The notes beneath the pieces are model-generated. The model worked only from the letters and a program-made list of their open reading frames with translations, was not told where the DNA came from and searched no databases. DNA of 64,000 nt from Sva-07 sp963747375. GTDB taxonomy: Bacteria; Actinomycetota; Acidimicrobiia; Acidimicrobiales; Ilumatobacteraceae. The stretch spans positions 434,001 through 498,000 of the forward strand of contig CAVVFL010000022.1 in NCBI GenBank assembly GCA_963747375.1. Reading direction: 5' to 3'. Made by a program: the position numbers and the translations under genes. Shown in pieces: positions 36,877 through 46,080 of the stretch; positions within the stretch are counted from its first letter, which is position 1, and each line of letters opens with the position of its first letter.

Positions 36877-38088
36877 ATGTCCAGCACCCTCCTACAGCAG
36901 GCCACGATTGTTCACGGAGATGTGACAGACGGCCCTCTGGACGTCCTGGTGGTCGACGGCGTGATCGCCGAGGTTGCACCGTCCATCTCCGCGCCTGGCG
37001 GCGAGACCGTCGATCTCACCGGCTACGTACTCTCACCATCGGCTGTCGAGCCCCACGCCCACCTCGACAAGGCATTCCTGGCAGAAGAGATCCTCAACCC
37101 CACGGGCGACCTGATCGGCGCGATCGATGCGATGGAGGCCAACCGCCGGCTGCTCGACGTCGAGCACATCATCGAACGCGCCGAGCGAGCGGCGCGCCTC
37201 ATGGCGAGCAACGGCTACCGCTTCGTGCGGACCCACGCCGACCTCACCACCGAGCACGGCCTGCGCAGCATCGAGGCCCTCGGCGAGGTCCGACGGCGCG
37301 TCGGAGACCTCATCGACGTCGAGATCGTCGCGCTGTGCGACTGGCCCATCGTCGGGCCCGCAGGGGCGGACCAGCGCGCCTTGCTTCACGATGCCCTCGC
37401 CGCCGGGGCCGATCTCGTCGGCGGGTGCCCGCACCTCGAGGACGGTGGCGACACGCGCGGCGCGACCGAGATCTTCCTCCAGATCGCCACCGATCACGGT
37501 GTCGGCGTCGACCTGCACACCGACGAGACACTCGACCCCGACGTGCTCGGGCTCGTCGACCTCGCCGAGATCGTGTTGAGCGGATTCGAGCACCCGGTGA
37601 CCGCCAGCCACTGCGTCAGCCTCGGTGTGCAGGACGCGCGTCGCCAACAGGAGATCGCAGAACTCGTCGCTGCCGCCGGGATCAGCGTCATCGCCCTCCC
37701 CCACACCAACCTGTTCCTCCAGGGGCGTGGCCACGCACCGATGCCCCGTGGGCTCACCGCGGTCGCCGCCCTCCGCGCGGCCGGCGCCAACGTCGCCGCC
37801 GGCGCCGACAACCTGCAGGACCCGTTCAATCCGGTCGGTCGAGCCTGCCCGTTCGAGACCGCCGGCCTGATGATCATGACCAGCCACCTCCTCCCGGACG
37901 ACGCCTGGGCATCGGTCACCCGGCACGCCGCACGGGCGACACGGGCACCTGAGGTGGGGGTCGCCGCAGGATTCCCGGCCGACCTCGTCGCGATCCGGGC
38001 ATCGACCCTTCGAGAGGCCATCGCCTTCGGGTCCCCCGATCGTCACGTATGGCGACGCGGGGTGAAGATCGGGGAAACGCGGAGTTAA
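36877..38088 (+). CDS. Cytosine deaminase-like (CodA/AtzC) amidohydrolase
   Basis: 403 aa, unbroken. Metal-dependent amidohydrolase barrel: His60/His62 in EPHAHLDKAF, FVRTHADLTTEHG, VGVDLHTDETLDPD, ASHCVSLGVQDARRQQ and the catalytic Asp in GADNLQDPFNPVGRACP. This set (HLDK, HTDE, SHC, D) is that of cytosine deaminase, isocytosine deaminase and the triazine enzyme AtzC. So the substrate is probably a cyclic or N-alkyl amidine or amide. It heads a strand run that continues with an SDR and an ABC transporter; the start is fixed by the -10 box. Confidence 0.9.
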   Translation: MSSTLLQQATIVHGDVTDGPLDVLVVDGVIAEVAPSISAPGGETVDLTGYVLSPSAVEPHAHLDKAFLAEEILNPTGDLIGAIDAMEANRRLLDVEHIIERAERAARLMASNGYRFVRTHADLTTEHGLRSIEALGEVRRRVGDLIDVEIVALCDWPIVGPAGADQRALLHDALAAGADLVGGCPHLEDGGDTRGATEIFLQIATDHGVGVDLHTDETLDPDVLGLVDLAEIVLSGFEHPVTASHCVSLGVQDARRQQEIAELVAAAGISVIALPHTNLFLQGRGHAPMPRGLTAVAALRAAGANVAAGADNLQDPFNPVGRACPFETAGLMIMTSHLLPDDAWASVTRHAARATRAPEVGVAAGFPADLVAIRASTLREAIAFGSPDRHVWRRGVKIGETRS

Positions 38089-38122
38089 CAAAGCGGCCGC
38101 CGACGAGTCCGGCCCACCGACC

Positions 38123-38128
38123 TATAGT
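38123..38128 (+). promoter_or_regulatory. -10 element for the SDR/ABC operon
   Basis: TATAGT ten bases before the ATG at 38139. Confidence 0.45.
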
Positions 38129-38138
38129 GGCCGCCATC

Positions 38139-38910
38139 ATGGTCGACAGCGGAGGACGCCTCGTGCCGACAGATGGGCGATTCAACGATCGCCGTGTCGT
38201 CATCTCCGGCGCGGCGCGCGGTATCGGTGCCGAGATCGCCCGCCACTTCGCCGCACGCGGGCGCCCGGGTGGCCGTCCTCGACCTGCTCATCGACGATGC
38301 GAACGCCCTCGCCGAGGAAATCGGTGGCGCCGCGTACGCCTGCGACCTGACCGATGCGGACTCGACGACGGCCGCACTCGACTCGGCGATCGCCGGACTC
38401 GGCGGCATCGACGTGCTCGTCAACAACGCGGGCGTCTTCAGGATCACACCGCTGCTCGACATCTCGCCCGACGAGTGGGACTGGGTGTTCGCCGTCAACG
38501 TCCGAGCGATGCTCGTCACGACGCAGATCGCGGCGCGGGCGATGATCGCTCAGGGCGCCGGCGGCAAGATCGTCAACATGGCGAGCATGGGCGGCAAGGT
38601 CGGCGCGGCCGGCCAGGCCCACTACGCGGCGTCCAAGGCGGCGGTGATCTCGCTGACCCAGGTGGCCGCCGCCGAGCTCGGCCCGCACGGCATCAACGTC
38701 AACTCGATCTGTCCCGGCTACGTCCTCACCGAGATGGGCGCGGCAACACGCACTGCCGAGGACGTCGCCGAGTGGTCGTCGAAGTCTCCACTCGGTCGAC
38801 TGGCCGAGACCTCCGACGTCGCCGCGATGGCACTCTTCCTCGCCTCGCACGACGCCGACTACTGCACCGGACAGGCGATGAACGTCACCGGCGGAATGAT
38901 CACGCACTGA
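38139..38910 (+). CDS. Short-chain dehydrogenase/reductase (frameshifted)
   Basis: About 256 aa. Classical SDR: cofactor loop SGAARGIGAEIARHFA, NNAGV, catalytic Ser in VNMASMGG and Tyr/Lys in AHYAASKAAV, then CPGYVLTEMG and the C-terminal GQAMNVTGGMITH. A +1 shift near 38265 interrupts the glycine loop region (AARGAR VAVLDLLI). The Asp after VAVLD favours NAD(H). It is nine bases before the ABC ATPase gene, so it is likely part of the same operon. Substrate unknown, perhaps a catabolic alcohol. Confidence 0.9.
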
Positions 38911-38919
38911 GGACCGCCG

Positions 38920-39689
38920 ATGACCGACACCATCACTCCAGACGCCGACCACGAGAGATTCCGCCGTCAGCTTCCGCGACGTGTCGATGACGTTCCCGGA
39001 CGGCACACAGGCGCTGACCGCAACGTCCTTCCACGTCCACCCCGGCGAGTTCGTCACCGTCGTCGGCCCGTCCGGGTGCGGCAAGTCGACGCTGCTGCGC
39101 ATCGCGTCGGGACTCACTCAACCGACGACCGGTTTCGTGAGCGTCGACCACTCCGGACTCGGCTACGTCTTCCAGGACGCCACTCTGCTCCCCTGGCGCA
39201 CGGTCATCCAGAACGTCGAGCTGCTCGCCGAACTCGAGGGTCTGCCCAAGGACGAGACCCGGCGGCGAGCGATCGAGAACATCGAACTCGTCGGACTGAC
39301 CGGCCACGAGGACAAGTACCCCAAGCAGATGTCCGGTGGTATGCGGATGCGTGCGTCACTGGCGCGCAGCCTCGTGCTCGAACCGAAGGTCTTCCTCTTC
39401 GACGAGCCGTTCGGAGCGGTCGACGAGATCACCCGTGAACGCCTGAACGACGAGGTGATCTCGCTCTTCCTGCGCAAACAGTTCGCCGGGCTGTTCATCA
39501 CCCACTCGATCAGCGAAGCCGTCTTTCTCTCCACTCGGATCCTGGTCATGAGCGGCAGGCCCGGATCCGATCGTCGGCGAGTTCGAAGTGCCGTTCGCGT
39601 ACCCGCGCGATCCGGAGTTGCGGTTCGACCCGGCCTTCGCCGAACTCTGCGGCGAGGTCTCGCACGCCCTTCGTGGAGCCCACTCGTGA
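38920..39689 (+). CDS. NitT/TauT-type ABC transporter ATP-binding subunit (frameshifted)
   Basis: About 255 aa. Walker A GPSGCGKST, Q-loop VFQDATLLPWRTV, signature MSGGMRMRASLARSL, Walker B VFLFDEPFGAVD, switch GLFITHSISEAVFLS; the FQDATLLPWR form is diagnostic of the nitrate/sulfonate/taurine/pyrimidine-precursor group. Shifts of +1 near 38950 and 39565. The C terminus restores as VGEFEVPFAYPRDPELRF and ends at TGA 39687-39689, overlapping the permease GTG as GTGA. Confidence 0.87.
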
Positions 39690-40585
39690 GCGCCGTGACC
39701 GACAACGATCCGGGACTCGAACCGTCGTACGCCGCGCTCGGGGCGGACCCGTCGTTGATGGGCGACGTCGGGCCGTCGGGCCAGCCGACCGTCAGGAACT
39801 TCGCCCGAGCCATCATCGGCCCGATCGTCTTCCTGCTGCTGTTCCTCGCGTTGTGGGAGTACTTCCACCGCGACGGCATGCGGCGGCTCTTCGACAAGCC
39901 CGGATTCCTCGTCCCCTCGCCCAGCACCGTCGTCGACCAGTCGTTCCTCGACTCGGTCGTCCGGCAGCAGATGATCACCGGGCTCGCCTGGACCACCTTC
40001 ACCGCATTGATCGGGCTGGCCATCAGCGTCGTGCTCGGGATCACCATCGCCGTCCTGATGGCCCAGGCGCGTTGGCTCGAACGATCGATGTACCCGTATC
40101 TCGTTGCCGCACAGGCGCTTCCGGTGCTCGCCATCGTCCCGCTGATCGGCTCGGTCTTCGGTGGCGGGATCGGTGCCCGCATCTTCGTGTGCGTGATGAT
40201 CTCGATCTTCCCGATCGTCACCAACACGCTGTTCGGGCTCACCTCCGCCGACGTCTCCCAACACGAGCTCTTCACGCTGCACAGCGCGACGCGGTCGACG
40301 AGGCTGCGCAAGCTCCAGTTCCCGGCCGCCATGCCGTCGATCTTCATCGGATTCCGGATCTCGGCCGGACTCAGCGTGATCGGCGCCATCGTCGGCGAAC
40401 AGTTCTTCCGTGCCGGCCAGAAACCCGGCATCGGCGTCGTCATCGAACAGTTCCGCCAGAAGGCACGGTTCCCCCAGGTCTACGGCGGCCTCCTCGTCGC
40501 CGCCCTGCTCGGCATCGCCGTGTTCCTCGCCTTCGGCGCACTGCGCAAGCTCGCCATCGGTCGTTGGTACGACGAAACGTCCTGA
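39686..40585 (+). CDS. NitT/TauT-type ABC transporter permease
   Basis: 299 aa from GTG at 39686. Six or so membrane helices: IIGPIVFLLLFLALWEYF, TTFTALIGLAISVVLGITI, YLVAAQALPVLAIVPLIGSV, RIFVCVMISIFPIVTNTLFG, and the EAA-type loop LHSATRSTRLRKLQFPAAMP. The APVLAIVPL-type helix and position match SsuC/TauC/ThiX permeases. It is coupled to the ATPase and followed, after 80 bases with a small hairpin (40610-40626), by the binding protein. Confidence 0.9.
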   Translation: MSAVTDNDPGLEPSYAALGADPSLMGDVGPSGQPTVRNFARAIIGPIVFLLLFLALWEYFHRDGMRRLFDKPGFLVPSPSTVVDQSFLDSVVRQQMITGLAWTTFTALIGLAISVVLGITIAVLMAQARWLERSMYPYLVAAQALPVLAIVPLIGSVFGGGIGARIFVCVMISIFPIVTNTLFGLTSADVSQHELFTLHSATRSTRLRKLQFPAAMPSIFIGFRISAGLSVIGAIVGEQFFRAGQKPGIGVVIEQFRQKARFPQVYGGLLVAALLGIAVFLAFGALRKLAIGRWYDETS

Positions 40586-40665
40586 CCGAGGCACAGTTCC
40601 CACCCACCCGGAATCATTTCGATTCCCCGATCCCAGCCAGCGTGAACCCCCAACAAGGAGCAACC

Positions 40666-41887
40666 ATGAAAACCACCCGCAGCGCCAAGCTGCTCGGTCT
40701 CACCCTCGCCGCCGGCCTCGCCGTCGCGGCGTGCGGCAGCGACAGCGACAGCAGCTCGTCGGACACGACCAGCAGCGACACCACCGCCACGACCGAAGCG
40801 ACAACCGGGACGACCGAAGCGACGACCGGCGGGGAGGCCGTCTCGCTCGCGGGCGACTGTCCCGAGACGGTCGCCATCCAGCTCGACTGGATGCCCGAAG
40901 CCGAGCACGGCTTCCTCTACCAGATGATCGGTGAGGGCTACGAGGTCGACGCCGGCAAGGCCTACGTGACCGGCCCGCTGATCGATGCCAACGGCAACGA
41001 CACCGGCGTGAAGATCCAGATCCGCTCCGGCGGCGCTGCCCAGAACTTCTCACCCGTCACGCAGATCATGTACGCCAACGACGACGTGCTGCTCGGATTC
41101 GTCTACACCGACGAGGCGATCCAGTTCTCCGGTGACTTCCCGACGGTCGCCATCGAGTCCGGCTACGAGAAGAACCCGCAGATGATCATGTGGGACCCGG
41201 CGACGTATCCCGACGTGACCGGCATCGCCGATCTCGGCACCGAGGGTGTCAAGGTTCGCTACTTCGGTGGCGCCGCCTACATGGACTTCCTCACCGGCTC
41301 CGGCGTGCTCAGCGCCGACCAGGTCGACGGCTCCTACACCGGTGACCCGAGCCTGTTCATCGCCGACGAGGGCACAGTCTGCCCAGCAGGGCTTCGCCTC
41401 CGCCGAGCCGTACCTGTACCAGGAGGAGCTCACCGACTGGGGCAAGCCCGTTGCGTACGAGTACATCAACGACATCGGCTGGGAGAACTACGCCCAGTCG
41501 ATCGCCACCAAGCCGGAGAACATCGAGAAGTACTCGGCGTGCTTCACGAAGCTGGTGCCGATCATCCAGCAGGCCAGCATCGACTACCTCGCCGACCCCG
41601 CTCGGACGAACGCCATCATCCTCGACGCCGTCGCCCAGTTCGGCGCCGACTTCGGCTGGGACTACACCCAGGGTGCGGCTGACTTCGGTGTGGCCAAGAT
41701 CATCGAGGACGGCTTGATCGCCAACAGCCCCGAGGGCGTTGTCGGCCAGTTCGACACCGACCGTGTGGCGAAGCTGATCGAGCTCGCAGTGCCGATCTAC
41801 ACGGCACAGGGCGCCACGCCGAAGGATGGCGTGACCCCTGACGACATCGTCACCAACCAGTTCATCGACACCTCGATCGGTCTCTGA
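40666..41887 (+). CDS. THI5/NMT1-like substrate-binding lipoprotein (frameshifted)
   Basis: About 406 aa; ATG at 40666 with AAGGAG five bases upstream. Lipobox ends at Cys23 (GLAVAACGS), then an S/D/T/E linker. The binding domain opens with VAIQLDWMPEAEHGFLYQMI, the LDW...EH-G pattern of ThiY/RibY-type proteins that bind pyrimidine or flavin precursors. Later, DVLLGFVYTDEAIQFSGDFP, VKVRYFGGAAYMDFL, and after a +1 shift near 41382 QQGFASAEPYLYQEELTDWG to VTNQFIDTSIGL. With the neighbouring CodA-like enzyme this suggests an N-heterocycle as cargo (inference). Confidence 0.82.
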
Positions 41888-41919
41888 TCGATCGACGCTG
41901 ACAAACCGGACACCGGCAC

Positions 41920-41945
41920 GGGGGACGCTCTGCGGAGCGTCCCCC
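41920..41945. terminator. Strong intrinsic terminator
   Basis: GGGGGACGCTC pairs perfectly with GAGCGTCCCCC across a TGCG loop, followed by GTTTCG. The 11-bp stem between the convergent binding-protein and VOC genes should stop transcription from the left and possibly from the right. Confidence 0.8.
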
Positions 41946-41969
41946 GTTTCGCGTCCACGGGCTGTTCGC

Positions 41970-42323
41970 TCACCGGTAGGCGCAGAGGTCGAACCTGTTC
42001 CCGTCGGGATCGGCGAGGTTGACGATCGATCCGTACGGCTCGTGACGTGGTCCGTCGAGCAGCTGCGCCCCGAGCGCGAGCAGTCGGGTGAGCTCGTCGT
42101 CGAAGCCATCCGGCTCGCACGCCAGGTCGAGGTGGATCGATCCCTTCCGGGCAGCCCCACGCTGGATTCCGAGACGTCGCAATCCGGTCAGGTCGGCCAG
42201 CACGATCCAACGATCGACGTCCTCACGCTCGACCTCGTGGAGGCCCGCAGCGCTCGACCAGAAGCGTGCCGCGGCATCGGTGTCGGGTGAATCGAGCGTG
42301 ACGAGGTCGAACCGCGCCGTCAC
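41970..42323 (-). CDS. VOC (glyoxalase-like) protein
   Basis: 117 aa from GTG at 42323, which overlaps the upstream amidohydrolase stop as GTGA. Glyoxalase-like pattern: FDLVTLDSPDTDAAARFWSS, GSIHLDLACEPDGFDDELTR, GSIVNLADPDGNRFDLCAYR. The family metal ligands are only partly present (His in SIHLD; no clear Glu), so catalysis is uncertain. Coupling to the creatininase-like and carbamoylase-like genes places it in their pathway. Confidence 0.8.
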   Translation of the reverse strand: MTARFDLVTLDSPDTDAAARFWSSAAGLHEVEREDVDRWIVLADLTGLRRLGIQRGAARKGSIHLDLACEPDGFDDELTRLLALGAQLLDGPRHEPYGSIVNLADPDGNRFDLCAYR

Positions 42324-43601
42324 GATCGTTCGACGGCGCCGGCCAGATCGACGACCACCTGCAGGAGGACGTTCGCCCCGGCCTCGATGTCGGACGCTTC
42401 GGTGAACTCGGCGATGTTGTGGCTCAGCCCGTTCACGCTCGGGGTGAAGATCATGGCGGTCGGACACACCCGCGCGAGCATCTGCGCGTCGTGGCCGGCA
42501 CCGCTCGGCATGCGGTGCGTGGAGTAACCGAGGCGGGACGCCGTCGACTCCACCCGGCTCACCATCGCGGCGTCGAACGAGACGGGCTCGAAGCGGGCCA
42601 ACGATCGAGTCGTGATCTCCACGCCTTCGGCGCCGGCGAGTTCCTCGAGGAAGGTCACGAGACGTGACTCGGCCTCGCGCAGCACCCGGTCGTCCGTGTT
42701 GCGCATGTCAGCGGTCATCACGACCCGTGACGGCACGACATTGGTCAGGTTCGGGTACACGTCGATCCGTCCGACCGTGCCGACCTGATCGTGGCCGAGG
42801 TGACGTGTCAGATCACGCACGTAGGTGGCGATCGCTCCGGCGCAGTACGCCGGGTCGTGGCGCAGACGCATCGGCGTGGTGCCCGCATGGGCGGACTGGC
42901 CGACGATGACGATCTCGGTCCACGAGATTCCCTGGACGCCCTCGACGACGCCGATCGTGATGCCCTCCGTCTCGAGGATCGGGCCCTGCTCGATGTGCAG
43001 CTCGACGTAGGCGTGGGGGGCCGTCGGATGGGGACACGGCACAGGGCCTGCGTAACCGATCCGTTCGAGTTCGTCACGGAGGCGGGCGCCGTCGTCGGCG
43101 GCGAGGACGTCGAGCGCTTCCTCGAGCGGCATACCGCCCACGTAGACGAGACTCCCGAGCATGTCGGGGGCGAAACGCGCCCCCTCCTCGTCGGTGAAGA
43201 ACGCCACCTGCACCGACCGTCGCGTCGTGATCGTCGTGGCGAGCCAGGGTCTCGATGACCTCCAAGCCGCCGAGTACCCCGAGGTTGCCGTCGAATCGTC
43301 CACCGGTGCCGACCGTGTCGATGTGCGAACCGATCATCACGGGAGCAAGAGACGGGTCGGCACCCGATCGAGTCGCCACGACGTTGCCGATCGCGTCGAT
43401 CGCGACGTCGAGGCCGAGATCGCGCATCCACGCCACGACGAGATCACGCCCGTCGCGATCGGCGTCGGTCAGGGCCAGCCGGGCGTTGCCCCACTCGCCA
43501 TTCGGGCCGTCGATGCGCCCGATCTCGCCGAGCGCATCGATGCGAGCGAGCAGGCGCCGAACGTCGACTCGAAGGTCGTGCAGCGTCGGGTCGGAGGCCA
43601 C
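42320..43601 (-). CDS. Allantoate/N-carbamoyl amidohydrolase (M20 family, frameshifted)
   Basis: About 426 aa. GTG at 43601 is two bases after the creatininase-like stop. Dizinc M20 motifs: GSHIDTVGTGGRFDGNLGV, FFTDEEGARFAPD, VELHIEQGPILE, SAHAGTTPM and the terminal His in PSGAGHDAQ. The His-Glu-Gln HIEQGP form is that of HyuC/AllC/beta-ureidopropionase enzymes, which hydrolyse N-carbamoyl groups, releasing ammonia and carbon dioxide. A +1 shift near 43240 interrupts it. It acts late in hydantoin, pyrimidine or purine breakdown. Confidence 0.9.
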
Positions 43602-43603
43602 GG

Positions 43604-44386
43604 TCAGCGCACCGGCAGTTCGAAACGGGACACTTCGGCCAGGGCCTCGCAGAAGGCGTCGACCGCGGCGTCGAACAGCATCGCGCCACGTTCGGCGCTC
43701 GCTGCCGTCGGGTCGCCGATGTGGCCGTCGGGCCCGAAGTCGTTCGACAACCACCCGAAGCCGACGGCACCACCGAAGCGGACATACCGGTTGTCGGCCA
43801 GCGACTCGGGGACGTTGCGCGTCGCCGTCGCCATGTCGACGAGTTCGGGAACCAGGTGGAGCATGATCGAGGTCTCGTCGGTGCCGCCGTGGATGCCCAT
43901 GCCCAGTTCGTCGGCCGGTGAACTGCCACCCTGATCCGGCGGGACGCCAGGATGGGCCAGGAACGTCATCAGACCGTGCGCGAGGCGGATCTCGCGGTTG
44001 GCGACACCGACCAGCGCCGAGTTCCCCCCGTGGCCGTTGAAGAACACGAGCTTTCGTGCGGGCGTGGTCGCCACGCACCGCCCGATGTCGTCGAGCACCG
44101 CCAGCAATGTCGTGGCCGACAGCCAGATCGTCCCGGCCGACCAGGCGTGCTCGTTGGACTTCGTGTACGCCAGCGGGGGCAACAACCACACGTCGAGGTC
44201 GGCGCCGACGCGTCGTACCGCCTCGGTGGCGACGCGGTCGGCGATGAGCAGATCGGTGTTGAACGGCAGATGCGGCCCGTGCTGCTCGATCGCGCCGAGT
44301 GGCTGTACGAAGATGCTGTCCGGCGTGATCAGCTCCTCGATCTGAGGAGCGCGGAGATCGGCCAGTTGTCGCGAAACGAAAGACAC
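43604..44386 (-). CDS. Creatininase family amidohydrolase
   Basis: 260 aa, unbroken. Metal-binding residues: Glu34/His36 in PLGAIEQHGPHLPFNTD, Asp45, His in FFNGHGGNS, and Glu in GTDETSIML. Family members open cyclic amides such as creatinine, or act in riboflavin/F420 (FAPy deformylase) and mycofactocin maturation. Here linkage to a carbamoyl amidohydrolase argues for a catabolic cyclic-amide hydrolase. First gene of a three-gene coupled operon on the minus strand, divergent from the FAD oxidoreductase. Confidence 0.9.
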   Translation of the reverse strand: MSFVSRQLADLRAPQIEELITPDSIFVQPLGAIEQHGPHLPFNTDLLIADRVATEAVRRVGADLDVWLLPPLAYTKSNEHAWSAGTIWLSATTLLAVLDDIGRCVATTPARKLVFFNGHGGNSALVGVANREIRLAHGLMTFLAHPGVPPDQGGSSPADELGMGIHGGTDETSIMLHLVPELVDMATATRNVPESLADNRYVRFGGAVGFGWLSNDFGPDGHIGDPTAASAERGAMLFDAAVDAFCEALAEVSRFELPVR

Positions 44387-44414
44387 ATGGGCACGTTACG
44401 CCCCAGACATCGAA

Positions 44415-45992
44415 GTGCGGGAGACTCTCGACGTGTCTGCAGCTGCATCCCAACCGGCGTCCTCCGACTTCGACGCCATCGTCATCGGCGCCGGCCACAA
44501 CGGGCTGGTCACGGCGGCATACCTCGCCCGGGCGGGAATGCGGACGCTGCTGGTCGAAGCCCGCGCCGATGTCGGCGGCACCGCGGCGAGCGAGCAGTTC
44601 GCCGGTGCAACGGTCAACATCTGCAACTGCGATCACCTCACGTTCCGCACGACGCCGGTCATGGAGGAGCTCGATCTCGCCGGTTTCGGCCTGCGCTACA
44701 TCGATGTCGAGCCCGCCCAGCACAACTTCTCGTGGGCCAGCGCTGCCGACGGCAAGGGCTGGTCGCACCACCACGACCTCGAGGCCACACTCGACGACAT
44801 CGGCCGGAACTTTCCGAGCCAGGTCGACGGATACCGCCGCTACGCGAAGGCCGCCATGCCGGCGATCGAGATGGTGTTCGAGGCGGCCGCCGAACCGCCG
44901 ACGATCTCCGGGCTCACCAAGCTCGCGATGCGCCGACGGCTGAGTGGCGCCACGACCCTCATGCGGTGGTCGCGTCGCAGCGCCGCCGACGTCCTGCGTT
45001 CGTTCTTCACCGAAGACGCCATCACCGGCCCGGGCGCCCTGACGGGCCCGATGGTGTGGGGCATCTCACCCGAGACTCCCGGCACCGGGCTCGGTGCTCT
45101 CCCCCACGCCATGCGACACGTCGGCACGGTCGGGCGCCCGGTCGGCGGGAGCGGACAGGTGCCCCTCGCGCTGCTCGCCGCGTTCGAGGCCGCCGGCGGC
45201 GTGCTGCGCACGAAGAGCCCCGTCGACACGATCATCTGTACCGGTGAACGTGTGAGCGGCATCGCTCTCGTCGACGGCACCGAGATCACGGCGCCGATCG
45301 TCGTGTCGGCCTGCAACCCGCACGACACGTTCCTGCGCTGGCTGCGACATCCCCCGTCGTCGGCCACCGACCTCGTGCGTCGCTGGCAGAACGTCCACCA
45401 CGACGAGGGCTACGAGTCGAAGATCGACGCCGTGCTCTCGGCTCCACCGGTGCTGCGCGGCTTCGACCGCCCGCTCGGGCCGACCACGGCGATCGCCCCT
45501 GGCCTCGCAGAGATCCACCGTGGTGCCGGCCTGATCTCGCACGGCCGCGTGATGGAACGCCCGGGCATGCTCGTCAACGTTCCGACGGCACTCGACCCGT
45601 CGATGGCGCCCGACGGTCGCCACGTGTTCAGCCTCGAAGCCATCTACACCCCGTTCGGCCTGGTCGGAGGCTGGCCCGGGTCGAACGAGCCCCGCCGCTG
45701 GCTCGAGGCATTCGCCGAGCTGTGCGAGCCGGGCTTCCTCGACTCGATCGTCGAGTGGCGAGCGATGACACCCGACGTGTACGAACGTGATTTCCACCTC
45801 CCCGCCGGCCACGCCACGAGTTTTGCCGGCGGCCCGCTCGCCGCGTTCCGCAACGCGAATCCCGAGCTCACCAAGTACGAGACGGCGCTCGACGGTCTGT
45901 ACCTCACCGGAGCTGCCACGTTCCCCGGCGCCGGCGTCTGGGGAGCCAGCGGCCGCAACTGCGCCACCGTGATCCTCGAGCACCGCTCCTGA
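44415..45992 (+). CDS. PYROXD2-like FAD oxidoreductase (phytoene desaturase superfamily)
   Basis: 525 aa from GTG at 44415; GTG at 44433 is an alternative. The N-terminal dinucleotide fold is DAIVIGAGHNGLVTAAYLAR with VEARADVGGTAAS. The C terminus has LYLTGAATFPGAGVWGASGRN, the FAD-contact signature of carotenoid-desaturase-like amine oxidases. The middle is the substrate cap. It is of the PYROXD2 group, often found in catabolic clusters rather than carotenoid operons; no phytoene synthase is nearby. Substrate unknown. Confidence 0.88.
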   Translation: MRETLDVSAAASQPASSDFDAIVIGAGHNGLVTAAYLARAGMRTLLVEARADVGGTAASEQFAGATVNICNCDHLTFRTTPVMEELDLAGFGLRYIDVEPAQHNFSWASAADGKGWSHHHDLEATLDDIGRNFPSQVDGYRRYAKAAMPAIEMVFEAAAEPPTISGLTKLAMRRRLSGATTLMRWSRRSAADVLRSFFTEDAITGPGALTGPMVWGISPETPGTGLGALPHAMRHVGTVGRPVGGSGQVPLALLAAFEAAGGVLRTKSPVDTIICTGERVSGIALVDGTEITAPIVVSACNPHDTFLRWLRHPPSSATDLVRRWQNVHHDEGYESKIDAVLSAPPVLRGFDRPLGPTTAIAPGLAEIHRGAGLISHGRVMERPGMLVNVPTALDPSMAPDGRHVFSLEAIYTPFGLVGGWPGSNEPRRWLEAFAELCEPGFLDSIVEWRAMTPDVYERDFHLPAGHATSFAGGPLAAFRNANPELTKYETALDGLYLTGAATFPGAGVWGASGRNCATVILEHRS

Positions 45993-46080
45993 TCCCACGG
46001 CCCGACGGAGCGATCGGCGGAATACCCCAACGACACAGCCGGTTCACCAGGGTGCTCGACGAAAGGAGCACTCCCCCGTC

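Noticed and set aside
44415..45992. Carotenoid phytoene desaturase
   Set aside because: The sequence is of the PYROXD2 group and no phytoene synthase or cyclase is nearby.
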